A stretch of 64,000 nt of DNA, from positions 2,852,001 through 2,916,000 of the forward strand of contig OY781105.1 of assembly GCA_963676635.1 (NCBI GenBank), in the 5' to 3' direction. The stretch's first letter is position 1; every line of letters begins with the position of its first letter. Both the position numbers and the translations under genes were made by a program. Shown here piece after piece: positions 55,425 through 61,984 of the stretch. The notes below the pieces were generated by a model, which was not told the origin of the DNA, ran no database searches, and saw only the letters and a program-made list of their open reading frames with translations. This DNA comes from GCA-002708315 sp963676635 (GTDB taxonomy: Bacteria; Bacteroidota; Bacteroidia; Bacteroidales; F082).

Positions 55425-56111
55425 TCATAATCTGTAATTTAATCCTATTCCAAGATTCAAATAGCTATAAGGTAAAATTCTGTCTGTATTAGTAAATTGA
55501 TAAATTAAAGTTCCGCCAAGTTTTATATTTATTCTTAATCTACGTCCTCCAAATCGTATAAATCCAACTGGCTCAATCAAAATACTTTCGTCATGATAAG
55601 TCTTAAATGGTCCCGTTTCTGATGTCCAGTCATAATAATTTTTGTCTGTTAGATTTGAATGAAGGTAACCAGCTTTTATTCCAAATCCAGTTTCAAAGTT
55701 TGAAGAATTACTTGAAATCTTTCCGAAATTTGCTTGTCCAAAATAGAGTTGATAATCACCTAAAAGATTTCCTGGATTTGCATCGTTGTAAGCGTTTCCG
55801 TATCCATAGCCAAATCCACCATAAAGTTCAAAAATTTTGTTGTCACCTTTATTCTTGTATAATCCAGTTGCTGCTTGAAAATAATACCTGTCATCTGCTC
55901 CAATACTCCCAAATCCTTGAATTGCAATTTTATCAGTCAGTCCGTATGAAACGGTTGCATTTGTAGAAGGAACAATTGAAATTCCTGCATCAATTCTCAA
56001 ATCGTTTTTTTTGCTAATTAAGGGAATATCAGTTATCATAGGATGATAAACTATACAACTTGACATCATCAACGAAATCAAGAATCCAAGTATTATTAAT
56101 CTATTTTTCAT
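55425..56111 (-). CDS. Outer-membrane barrel-like lipoprotein, unknown function
   Basis: A 228-residue protein from the ATG at 56111 (an upstream ATG at 56174 would place 21 hydrophilic residues before the leader). The leader KNRLIILGFLISLMMSSC is a lipobox. The rest is a string of beta strands with alternating residues and many Gly and Tyr (GLTDKIAIQGFGSIGADDRYYF, ELYGGFGYGYGNAYND, GFIRFGGRRLRINIKLGGTL) and ends in NLGIGLNYRL, like a small outer membrane barrel. No specific family recognised. It lies inside the block flanked by LytTR repeats, between two imperfect palindromic segments. Confidence 0.65.
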   Translation of the reverse strand: MKNRLIILGFLISLMMSSCIVYHPMITDIPLISKKNDLRIDAGISIVPSTNATVSYGLTDKIAIQGFGSIGADDRYYFQAATGLYKNKGDNKIFELYGGFGYGYGNAYNDANPGNLLGDYQLYFGQANFGKISSNSSNFETGFGIKAGYLHSNLTDKNYYDWTSETGPFKTYHDESILIEPVGFIRFGGRRLRINIKLGGTLIYQFTNTDRILPYSYLNLGIGLNYRL

Positions 56112-56157
56112 AGTAGGTAGGGTTTTTCTCATATTGGGTACAATGGTTCGAATATGC

Positions 56158-56255
56158 GTAGTGCGGGATTTCAAGGCACTTCACTGTCAAACCGCTACCT
56201 TGTTTATTAATTGTACTAACGCTCAAATTTACCAAATCGCCACGCATTACGTATA
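56158..56255. repeat. Long imperfect inverted repeat upstream of the barrel lipoprotein
   Basis: ATATGCGTAGTGCGGGATTT (about 56154-56173) and AAATCGCCACGCATTACGTA (about 56235-56254) pair with several bulges. They form a long arm pair around some 60 bases, resembling the palindromes that flank exchangeable gene cassettes. The role is unproven. Confidence 0.4.
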
Positions 56256-56354
56256 TTTATTGTGTGTGCCCAGCTAATCTGCAGTACACCCATCTGCAAG
56301 CTTTGAATAAATTCCGAAAATACAAATTTATTTGATGTCTTTAGAATAATAAGG

Positions 56355-56958
56355 GTGTGTTAACTTAATTATTCCAGAGGGTGAAAGACCCTTATTGGCA
56401 AGTTAGTGAAGCCAATTAGCAAGCTGCAAGCTGGTTTTTCGTGAGGAAAGCACTGAAGGAAGCAGGACTGCAACAACCTGTATCGACGAACAGGAAGCAT
56501 ATATGAGACAACATAGGGAGGGTAAGCAAGCACATCTTTGTAAAGCCCCTGACCAATAATCTCTATGATGTAGATATGCCGGGGATAGGTTAAAGGAATG
56601 AGCTTTTACCTGGAGAGGTCTCACAAATTGATGAAGGACTGAACTTTAAAACGTTATTAATTCCTGACGGATGTACATTGCTTTGATCAATGCAAGCCCA
56701 CGGAAAGCGTAACAAGGGAAACAATTTTAATTAGTTAAACAATGGAATTAATTGACGAAATTTTAAGAGCGCCAAACCTTACCCGGTTATGTATCTATGC
56801 TTAGTTTATATCAAAAGGTTTCCAACAATAACTAAAAAAATTCGCTTTTTCTTATGTTTTAAGGAACTGCCGTATACGCGATCTCCCGAAAGCTTTTCGG
56901 GATACAGTGGTGTGAGAGGTGCTCCGTGAGTCTTAAGGCTTACGGTTATCTACTCGAT
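56355..56958 (+). mobile_element. Degenerate ORF-less group II intron
   Basis: The 5' end GTGTG (56355) fits the group II consensus GTGYG and is followed by GGGTGAAAGACCC, a domain I hairpin common in bacterial introns. Near the 3' end, GGAACTGCCGTATACG and CAGTGGTGTGAGAGGTG correspond to the two strands of domain V. A final stem ending in CTACTCGAT corresponds to domain VI and the 3' splice site. The maturase/reverse-transcriptase gene is missing: about 600 bases remain of an expected 2.4 kb, with only a 20-codon remnant. The domain V tip is replaced by a palindrome (TCCCGAAAGCTTTTCGGGA, 56884-56902). Splicing is therefore doubtful. Boundaries are approximate. Confidence 0.75.
56742..56804 (+). 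pseudogene. Remnant of the intron-encoded reverse transcriptase start
   Basis: A 20-codon frame, MELIDEILRAPNLTRLCIYA, stopped by TAG. The opening resembles the start of group II intron maturases (a LxxILxxxNL pattern) and lies where domain IV would begin. The rest of the enzyme is absent. Confidence 0.4.
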
Positions 56959-56972
56959 TGGGATTTCCTTTT

Positions 56973-57374
56973 TTATGTATTTTTCTTTTCAGAAATCCAG
57001 AACCGATGGTCTTTGTCAAGAAATACTACGAAAAAGACATTATCTTCAACATATCCAGCAACACGCTCTTTCCCCTTTATTCTAATCGTTGCCCATTTGA
57101 CTCCTTCCGGAACATACTTTGGGTGATTGAAGTCAGAATTTTCTGGAAATGAATTATAGATTTTAATGATTTGTTTTGCCAGTGCCTCTTCAACTGAGTA
57201 TGCACAAATCACTCTCAAACGAGTAAGCATATTTGAAAGAATTTGTTCTTGTTCCCATTCCTCAAATTTTTGTCCTTGATTAATGTCGAAGTCTTTAAAA
57301 CTAAATACTACAAATCTTTTTGGAGTACCAGTTCTAAACTCTAGTCCTTTTCTTCTTCTTTGGGGGCTACTCAT
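56973..57374 (-). CDS. Small partner protein of the AAA15 ATPase
   Basis: A 133-residue protein without signal or membrane segment. A basic start (SSPQRRRKGLEFRTGTPKR) precedes a compact alpha/beta domain: FVVFSFKDFDINQGQKFEEW, a helical middle, HPKYVPEGVKWATIRIKGKE, and RVAGYVEDNVFFVVFLDKDHRFW at the end. The closing strand-turn-strand with a DxxHxFW pattern is reminiscent of RelE-like folds, but I cannot assign a family. Its first 8 bases overlap the end of the ATPase gene, so the two are translated together and probably act together. A toxin or effector role in a two-gene defence system is inferred from this arrangement only. Confidence 0.6.
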   Translation of the reverse strand: MSSPQRRRKGLEFRTGTPKRFVVFSFKDFDINQGQKFEEWEQEQILSNMLTRLRVICAYSVEEALAKQIIKIYNSFPENSDFNHPKYVPEGVKWATIRIKGKERVAGYVEDNVFFVVFLDKDHRFWISEKKNT

Positions 57375-58677
57375 CGTACATTAATTCAATTAGTTTATTG
57401 TCAATGTCAAAAAAGGAAATAGCGCCATATTTACCATTTAGATAATTTTTATTATAAGAAGAGGTTTTTCTGACATCTTCAGTTTTAAAATCAGCTAATG
57501 AATAAAGATGTGATGAGCCAAATTGGTCTTTTTCTGTAAACCAAATCTGGTCTCGTCTTAACAATTCTTTGTCAAGTAAAGAAGTATCATGTGAGGTAAG
57601 AATTAATTGTGCATTCTTTTTATTGAATTTATGAAAAAGCTCAATTAACTTTTTGGTTAGATGTGTATGAAGTCTGGAATCAAGTTCATCAATTATTAAA
57701 ATTTTCCCGTTTTTTAAAGTATCATACCATGGACCCAATAAATTAATAAACTTTTTTGTTCCCTCTGATTCTTGATTTTCAAAATCAAATGGTATTGTAT
57801 CAATTAGAAGATTATCCTTATCATATTTTTTGTGCCATGTGGAAATTTGAATTTTATTCTTTCCTGTTTGCTGTAATTTGTTTAATGCATCAAAGAAATT
57901 AGCTAGAGATTTGTCATTTGTTTTCTGTACAATTTTATTGATATCATCTTCTTTAATTTCGATTTCTTCAATAGTTATGTTTGAGATTTCTAAGGTTCTA
58001 ATAATTAGCGACAACCATTTATTGAAGTTTTTATCATTTTTTAGTTTTTCGATTGTATATACACTATAGCCAAAGTCTTGTAAACCAATAATGAAGTTTA
58101 AATTATTAAACCATTCTATAATTCGATTAGAAATCTCTCCATTAAATTGAGCAACCAAACTCAAAAATAAAACATTGTTTCGAGTTTTAGATTCAAGATT
58201 TAAACCTTCTTGGAATGATGATTTATTGATGATGAATTCATCATTTTTTCTCTCAAAAAGTGGTACTTCTTTTGTAGTTGTATGAAATAACCATTCTCCA
58301 GTAACCTGTTTATTGTCAATCTCAAATCCATATCTATACCTTATCTGATTTTGAACAAATACAACTTCAAATTTTGTAGGTGTTTTCTCAGACTCGCTGT
58401 TTAGTAAATATTTTTCGATTTGAATCTCTCCTTTCTCTACTAAAGCATCTCTAAATGAAGATTTAACTAATTGTTTCATCTTTTGTAATCCATTCATGAG
58501 ATTACTTTTTCCGCTTGCGTTATTACCGTAAACTGCCGCACTTTTAAGAACTTTGAATTTTTCAAAGTGAAATATATTATCTGGTTCATGTTCTTTAAAC
58601 GAACGAACCCCAATCATTGATAATGTATTCGATTCGTGAAACGATTTATAGTTTTCGAAGTTATATTCTAATAACAT
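57367..58677 (-). CDS. AAA15-type (COG1106) ATPase, candidate defence ATPase
   Basis: A 436-residue cytoplasmic ATPase from the ATG at 58677; the ATG at 58701 lies in the promoter box. The opening YNFENYKSFHESNTLSMIG and Walker A AAVYGNNASGKSNLMNGLQK belong to the SMC/OLD-like COG1106 family, which includes RloA and abortive-infection ATPases. A long variable middle is followed by GKILIIDELDSRLHTHLTKK (Walker B) and QLILTSHDTSLLDKELLRRD (H-loop). Such proteins typically sense phage or DNA damage and activate a partner. The overlapping small downstream gene would be that partner. The pair sits in the repeat-flanked accessory block, which supports a mobile defence module. Confidence 0.85.
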   Translation of the reverse strand: MLLEYNFENYKSFHESNTLSMIGVRSFKEHEPDNIFHFEKFKVLKSAAVYGNNASGKSNLMNGLQKMKQLVKSSFRDALVEKGEIQIEKYLLNSESEKTPTKFEVVFVQNQIRYRYGFEIDNKQVTGEWLFHTTTKEVPLFERKNDEFIINKSSFQEGLNLESKTRNNVLFLSLVAQFNGEISNRIIEWFNNLNFIIGLQDFGYSVYTIEKLKNDKNFNKWLSLIIRTLEISNITIEEIEIKEDDINKIVQKTNDKSLANFFDALNKLQQTGKNKIQISTWHKKYDKDNLLIDTIPFDFENQESEGTKKFINLLGPWYDTLKNGKILIIDELDSRLHTHLTKKLIELFHKFNKKNAQLILTSHDTSLLDKELLRRDQIWFTEKDQFGSSHLYSLADFKTEDVRKTSSYNKNYLNGKYGAISFFDIDNKLIELMYDE

Positions 58678-58698
58678 GACTTTTTGTTTAAATTTTTG

Positions 58699-58706
58699 CA
58701 AATGTA
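58699..58706 (-). promoter_or_regulatory. -7 promoter box of the ATPase gene pair
   Basis: CAAATGTA on the plus strand reads TACATTTG on the minus strand, an exact TAnnTTTG. It overlaps the first ATG of the frame (58701) and so sets the start at 58677. Confidence 0.5.
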
Positions 58707-58819
58707 ATCATTTTTAATAAAATGAAATTAAATTGCATAATTTAAGGTATGTTAAAATTTTAATTACTCAATATGAAATTAAATTGCAAATATGAATTCT
58801 TTTAAAATAAATACTAATG

Positions 58820-58938
58820 ATAAATTATATGTTGTCGTAGCGGATTGCGGGTGATTGTCTGTCCGTGAGGACTGAGACAATCAGGAGGGAATCTGAGCTA
58901 CGCATACACACAGAAACCGCTATGCAATATGTAAAATG
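58820..58938. repeat. Palindromic segment between accessory genes
   Basis: GTAGCGGATTGC (about 58837) and GCTATGCAATATG plus AACCGCTATGC (about 58914) form imperfect pairs around an inner stem GATTGTCTGTC...GACTGAGACAATC. The layout, like that at 56158, suggests a structured boundary between gene units. Confidence 0.35.
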
Positions 58939-59613
58939 TTATGCGGTCGTTGTTTTATTTTCTAATCCAGACGTAAAACCATACATATCTATGATTTTTG
59001 CCTTCGGATAATTTATGTTTGTTTTTTTATTAGTCTTAAAATCAGTTGTAAAAGTTTCAGATGATAATTTGTCTATTGGCACTTTATTGTTCTCATAAAA
59101 TGCTTTTATTATTGACAATGAATTGGCATTGACTCTTCTAAAGCCACATTTGCCATTGGAAATCTTTCTGAAAGAATTACAAAAATAATTGTCAAATGCA
59201 GGAATAAATCCAAAAACTCCAAGAAGGATTTTTGTTATTAAAGTTAAATCAGCATTGTTGTTGTCAATCAGACATTTCTTAATGTCATTATAAATTTTGA
59301 TAATTGTCTGAATATTATTGTTATCGTAATTGTCAACGTCTATTAGCCATACCGACTTATCTAATGTTGCAATATATTTAATTGTTGACTCAAACTGTTT
59401 TACACTTTTTTGAAGTAGAAAACTAGAACCTCTAAACATTCCCCAACTTGCCAAATAGAATCCAAGAACTAAACAACTTTTTTCGAAATCTTGAGTAATA
59501 TCTTTTGTTACTATGAAATAATTGTAGCAATAATCAAATGAAGTGTATCTGTCTTGAGGATTCATTTGACTTTTGAATTTGGAAACAATATTTTCAATGT
59601 CTGTTTTTGTCAT
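58939..59613 (-). CDS. Hypothetical protein
   Basis: A 224-residue soluble protein, largely helical, of unknown function. Recognisable stretches are MNPQDRYTSFDYCYNYF, LVLGFYLASWGMFRGSSFLL, ADLTLITKILLGVFGFIPAFDNYFCNSF and YPKAKIIDMYGFTSGLEN. Proteins with the FYLASWGMxRGSSFL pattern occur widely as single accessory genes, but I cannot name a function or domain. No signal peptide or membrane helix. It is a separate unit in the accessory block, 237 bases from the ATPase promoter. Confidence 0.6.
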   Translation of the reverse strand: MTKTDIENIVSKFKSQMNPQDRYTSFDYCYNYFIVTKDITQDFEKSCLVLGFYLASWGMFRGSSFLLQKSVKQFESTIKYIATLDKSVWLIDVDNYDNNNIQTIIKIYNDIKKCLIDNNNADLTLITKILLGVFGFIPAFDNYFCNSFRKISNGKCGFRRVNANSLSIIKAFYENNKVPIDKLSSETFTTDFKTNKKTNINYPKAKIIDMYGFTSGLENKTTTA

Positions 59614-60192
59614 TTAAAGTTAATTTACGTTATCTTGAATTCTTTTGTTCAAAATCTTTTTTAATACAAGTTTGCCTTTGGGATTCTGATAAAAAGTAAA
59701 AATTCCCCCCACTGAGCGTAGTTTCATCCTTAGGCAGACACGTGCAACTACGCTCGCCTATCAAAAAAAATAAGAATAGTTTCTATGCAGAATTATATTT
59801 ACAGTATTTGGGGGTTGTTGCAATCTGCACTCACTACTGTTTCACTTCATCCACAACTCCGCTCCCTCAGTCACACGCAACTCGTACAACATTCTGCTAC
59901 ACAACCCTATACCAAAACCAAAAAAAAGCAAAAAACTACTTCAATAACAAACCAATTTAAGTGTGATAGCATCTTAGCAAGTCCAGTTTTTTTAGTCTCA
60001 ATAATTAACAAGTGTCAAATATAGAAAAAATATTTATATGAATGGTTAATGGTGAATGGTGAATAGTGAATAGTGAATGGTGGCCGTGTCCGACTCGGTC
60101 GGATGAATAGTGAGCTGTGTCCGCCTACCGGCGGATGGTGAGCTGCGCGATATTCTCACCTTGTCGCTGCCTGACCGCCTCAGGCGGTTCCC
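59614..60192. other. Non-coding, repeat-rich stretch
   Basis: Holds one copy of the CCCCACTGAGCG-type element (59705-59768), AT-rich filler with short spurious frames, a tandem GTGAATAGTGAATGGT run (60040-60080) and three short GC-rich palindromes (60089-60103, 60120-60135, 60174-60188). No real gene is seen. Confidence 0.6.
59705..59768 (+). repeat. Short interspersed hairpin element, copy 1
   Basis: The element reads CCCCCCACT, arm GAGCGTAGTT (59714-59723), a 22-base loop containing AGACACGTGC, arm AACTACGCTC (59746-59755), GCCTATC and an A-tract. Copies occur in reverse at 61363-61407 and, more diverged, at 61985-62045. Confidence 0.7.
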
Positions 60193-60194
60193 TT
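60157..60194. repeat. Inverted repeat arm 1 around a small membrane gene
   Basis: A 38-base segment beginning CACCTTGTCGCTGCCTGACC and containing the palindrome ACCGCCTCAGGCGGT. It recurs in reverse complement at 60544-60581 with one or two differences. It overlaps the stop codon of the gene at 60193. Confidence 0.75.
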
Positions 60195-60465
60195 ATCCCG
60201 GTCTTACTTTCTGCAAAATGATTTTAATATCTTGTTTAATTTCTTTTTGGGCATTACGTATGTCTCTTATATCCTGGCGAATGAGCTCAACATCTTTGTT
60301 GTGATAGTTGTATAGTTCAGTTACACGGATGTTGTTGTTGTTCTGCTTTTCAGCCATCACAGCAATGTTTCTGTACATGGTCATGATTCCCATTGAGCTG
60401 GCGATTATTAATGAAGCTGCTATGAAAGCGAACCAATATATAAATGATTTTTCTTTGTAAGACAT
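60193..60465 (-). CDS. Small single-helix membrane protein
   Basis: A 90-residue protein from the ATG at 60465; longer frames run into the tandem repeat upstream and are not credible. After SYKEKS comes one membrane helix (FIYWFAFIAASLIIASSMGIM), then a helical tail likely to form a coiled coil (ELIRQDIRDIRNAQKEIKQDIKIIL). The layout is like small holin-associated or spanin-like phage proteins, but that is only a resemblance. It is bracketed by a 38-base inverted repeat and followed upstream by another membrane protein gene on the same strand. Confidence 0.5.
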   Translation of the reverse strand: MSYKEKSFIYWFAFIAASLIIASSMGIMTMYRNIAVMAEKQNNNNIRVTELYNYHNKDVELIRQDIRDIRNAQKEIKQDIKIILQKVRPG

Positions 60466-60472
60466 GGTTATA

Positions 60473-60540
60473 AGAATGAAAAATGAAGAATGAAAAATGA
60501 AGAATGAAGAATGAAGAATGAAGAATGAAGAATGAAAAGT
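60473..60540. repeat. Tandem GAATGAA/GAAAAATGAA repeat
   Basis: About nine near-perfect 7-base units (GAAGAAT, GAAAAAT) in a row between the two small membrane genes. Low-complexity and non-coding. It resumes for two units at 60583-60597 after the inverted repeat arm. Confidence 0.75.
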
Positions 60541-60543
60541 GAC

Positions 60544-60581
60544 AAGGGAACCGCCTGAGGCGGTTAGGCAGCGACAAGGTG
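60544..60581. repeat. Inverted repeat arm 2 around a small membrane gene
   Basis: Reverse complement of 60157-60194, with internal palindrome ACCGCCTGAGGCGGT (60550-60564). It splits the tandem GAATGAA run, so it probably entered later than that run. Confidence 0.75.
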
Positions 60582-60634
60582 AAAAATGAAAAATGAAATT
60601 TAACTGAGCTTTATTTGTCACTCAGTAACTTTCG

Positions 60635-61060
60635 TCACCTGGTCACTTGATTTTCAAGATAAGTATTCAAAGACTTATGGCCGGCTGAAAACGACAATAA
60701 TGCTATAACAATCGGCAGGGTTGTTATTGGGTCTATTTTATTAATAGTTATTGCTAATAGTGCAAGTAACAAAGCTACTATAGCTGATAGGGTTGACAAT
60801 AGTCTGCTGGAACTGTTATTACCTTCGCTATCCTGGAGAAACTTTGACTTGCTTACATGCAATTGTCTTTTATTCGGCGTTGAATAATTATTAAGCATCT
60901 TGCATTCCGCATTAACATAACATAGCGGGGATTTCTTCTCCACACAAAAACATGCTACATGATCTTCCAATTCTTGAGTGCTGTTAAGCTCAATTAAAGC
61001 ATCTGTTTTGGGATAATTTTCAGGCTGATTAATACTTCTAATGTTACGATTTTTGTTCAT
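60635..61060 (-). CDS. Small protein with two C-terminal membrane helices
   Basis: A 141-residue protein from the ATG at 61060; the frame extends to 61084, but that overlaps the promoter box. The N-terminal 90 residues are polar with three or four cysteines (HVACFCVEKKSPLCYVNAEC), followed by two membrane helices (SAIVALLLALLAITI and TTLPIVIALLSFSAG). Function unknown. The cysteine cluster could bind metal. It precedes the single-helix protein gene on the same strand, so the two may form a pair. Confidence 0.5.
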   Translation of the reverse strand: MNKNRNIRSINQPENYPKTDALIELNSTQELEDHVACFCVEKKSPLCYVNAECKMLNNYSTPNKRQLHVSKSKFLQDSEGNNSSSRLLSTLSAIVALLLALLAITINKIDPITTLPIVIALLSFSAGHKSLNTYLENQVTR

Positions 61061-61083
61061 TTTGGTTAATGTTAATATTGGCA

Positions 61084-61091
61084 CAAAGATA
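61084..61091 (-). promoter_or_regulatory. -7 promoter box of the small membrane gene pair
   Basis: CAAAGATA on the plus strand reads TATCTTTG on the minus strand, an exact TAnnTTTG, 24 bases before the ATG at 61060. Confidence 0.5.
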
Positions 61092-61362
61092 AGTAAATAA
61101 ATGCTACAAAATACACATATACAACGCGTTGACTGGTATTGTCCGCACTTGTCCGCATTTGTCCGGTATTTTTTTTAATAAAGATTTTTATTTGGTGATT
61201 TCAACAATAAAATATTAACTCCAAATTGAATTTCTTAGGACAGTATTATTGGCACTTTTTGATAAGCTGAGGGGGGGGGGTGCCTTGATGATTTTAATTT
61301 ATTTACTTAGAATCGATAAATTCGCTTATGCTTATTTTGCTCAAAGCCGCAGGGCTCTAACT

Positions 61363-61407
61363 TTTTTTTGATAGACGAGCGTAGTTTCAAACTACGCTCA
61401 GTGGGGG
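61363..61407 (-). repeat. Short interspersed hairpin element, copy 2
   Basis: On the minus strand this is CCCCCACT followed by a perfect hairpin: on the plus strand GAGCGTAGTTT - C - AAACTACGCTC, 61377-61399. Then come GTCTATC and an A-tract. The variable loop of copy 1 is lost here. It ends exactly where the duplicated LytTR fragment begins. Confidence 0.7.
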
Positions 61408-61484
61408 TAGTACCTATATCATACCGGAGAAAGAAAAGTATCCTGAGTAAGATCAATGAATATTTTATACATTGCTAGAGGTTT
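61406..61484 (+). pseudogene. Right direct repeat: duplicated 3' fragment of the LytTR gene
   Basis: 77 of 79 bases match 54957-55035. It encodes the last 24 codons of the LytTR protein (VVPISYRRKK..., stop TAG) with no gene upstream. It is either the right border of an inserted block or the stump of a second LytTR gene. Confidence 0.9.
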
Positions 61485-61528
61485 GGAGGTGGAGGATAGG
61501 AAGATATCAATCCTTGAATATGGTTGAC

Positions 61529-61738
61529 AAGATATTATAACGGATGTAAGCAGTTACAGAGACATAATCCCGGAGTTAAATGCCACTGTGAATAAATTGA
61601 AAAGCTATTGTTTATTTGAGACGCATAATACGATCTGGAAATGTGAACGGACTGTTCTTTTTTCTTTTCTATTTAATATTGTTTTACCTGATTTTACTTT
61701 AAGTTTTAAATGCTTTTTTGAACTCTTTCTTTTCACTT
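61529..61738 (+). pseudogene. Possible short gene remnant
   Basis: One frame stays open from DIITDVSSYRDIIPELNATV through KSYCLFETHNTIWKCER to a TGA near 61740. It has no start codon and no recognised homology. The first 40 residues look protein-like, the remainder is hydrophobic low-complexity. It may be the tail of a lost gene or chance. Confidence 0.2.
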
Positions 61739-61928
61739 GAGGAAACGCATTGTTTCACTTGAGAAAACACATGTTTTCACTTGAGTAAATAGTTTTCTGA
61801 TGCGCATCAGAAGTGATCCTGATGCGCATCAGAAACAATCCTGATGCGCATCAGAATATTGATTACACAAGAAGAAAAATGATTTTATACAAATGGCAGA
61901 AGGTGTTTTCTCAGCACTAATTGTATAC
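61732..61928. repeat. 22-bp periodic composite array, copy IV
   Basis: The most complete copy: nine units at 22-base spacing. Three A units begin at 61732, 61754 and 61776 (TTCACTTGAG). Three B units begin at 61797, 61819 and 61841 (CTGATGCGCATCAGAA). Three reverse A units begin at 61863, 61885 and 61907 (ATTACACAAG, TTATACAA, TTTCTCAG; the last two weak). The A-B-reverse A order makes the whole array roughly symmetric. It lies between the LytTR fragment and the RHS fragment. Confidence 0.88.
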
Positions 61929-61984
61929 ATTGATAGTACATAAGGGATAAGATAGTATTTGCCTATGATGAAATGTTATATACT

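Noticed and set aside
59742..60024. Small plus-strand frames in the 59.7-60 kb gap
   Set aside because: Low-complexity composition, no start context, overlap with the hairpin element, and no protein-like pattern.
60466..60621. N-terminal extension of the small membrane protein (LHSSFFIFHSSFF type)
   Set aside because: It is a translation of the GAATGAA tandem repeat and the inverted repeat arm. The protein-like part begins at 60465.
61732..61928. Coding tandem repeat (such as a TAL- or PPR-like peptide repeat)
   Set aside because: The 22-base period is not a multiple of three, and all frames contain stops.
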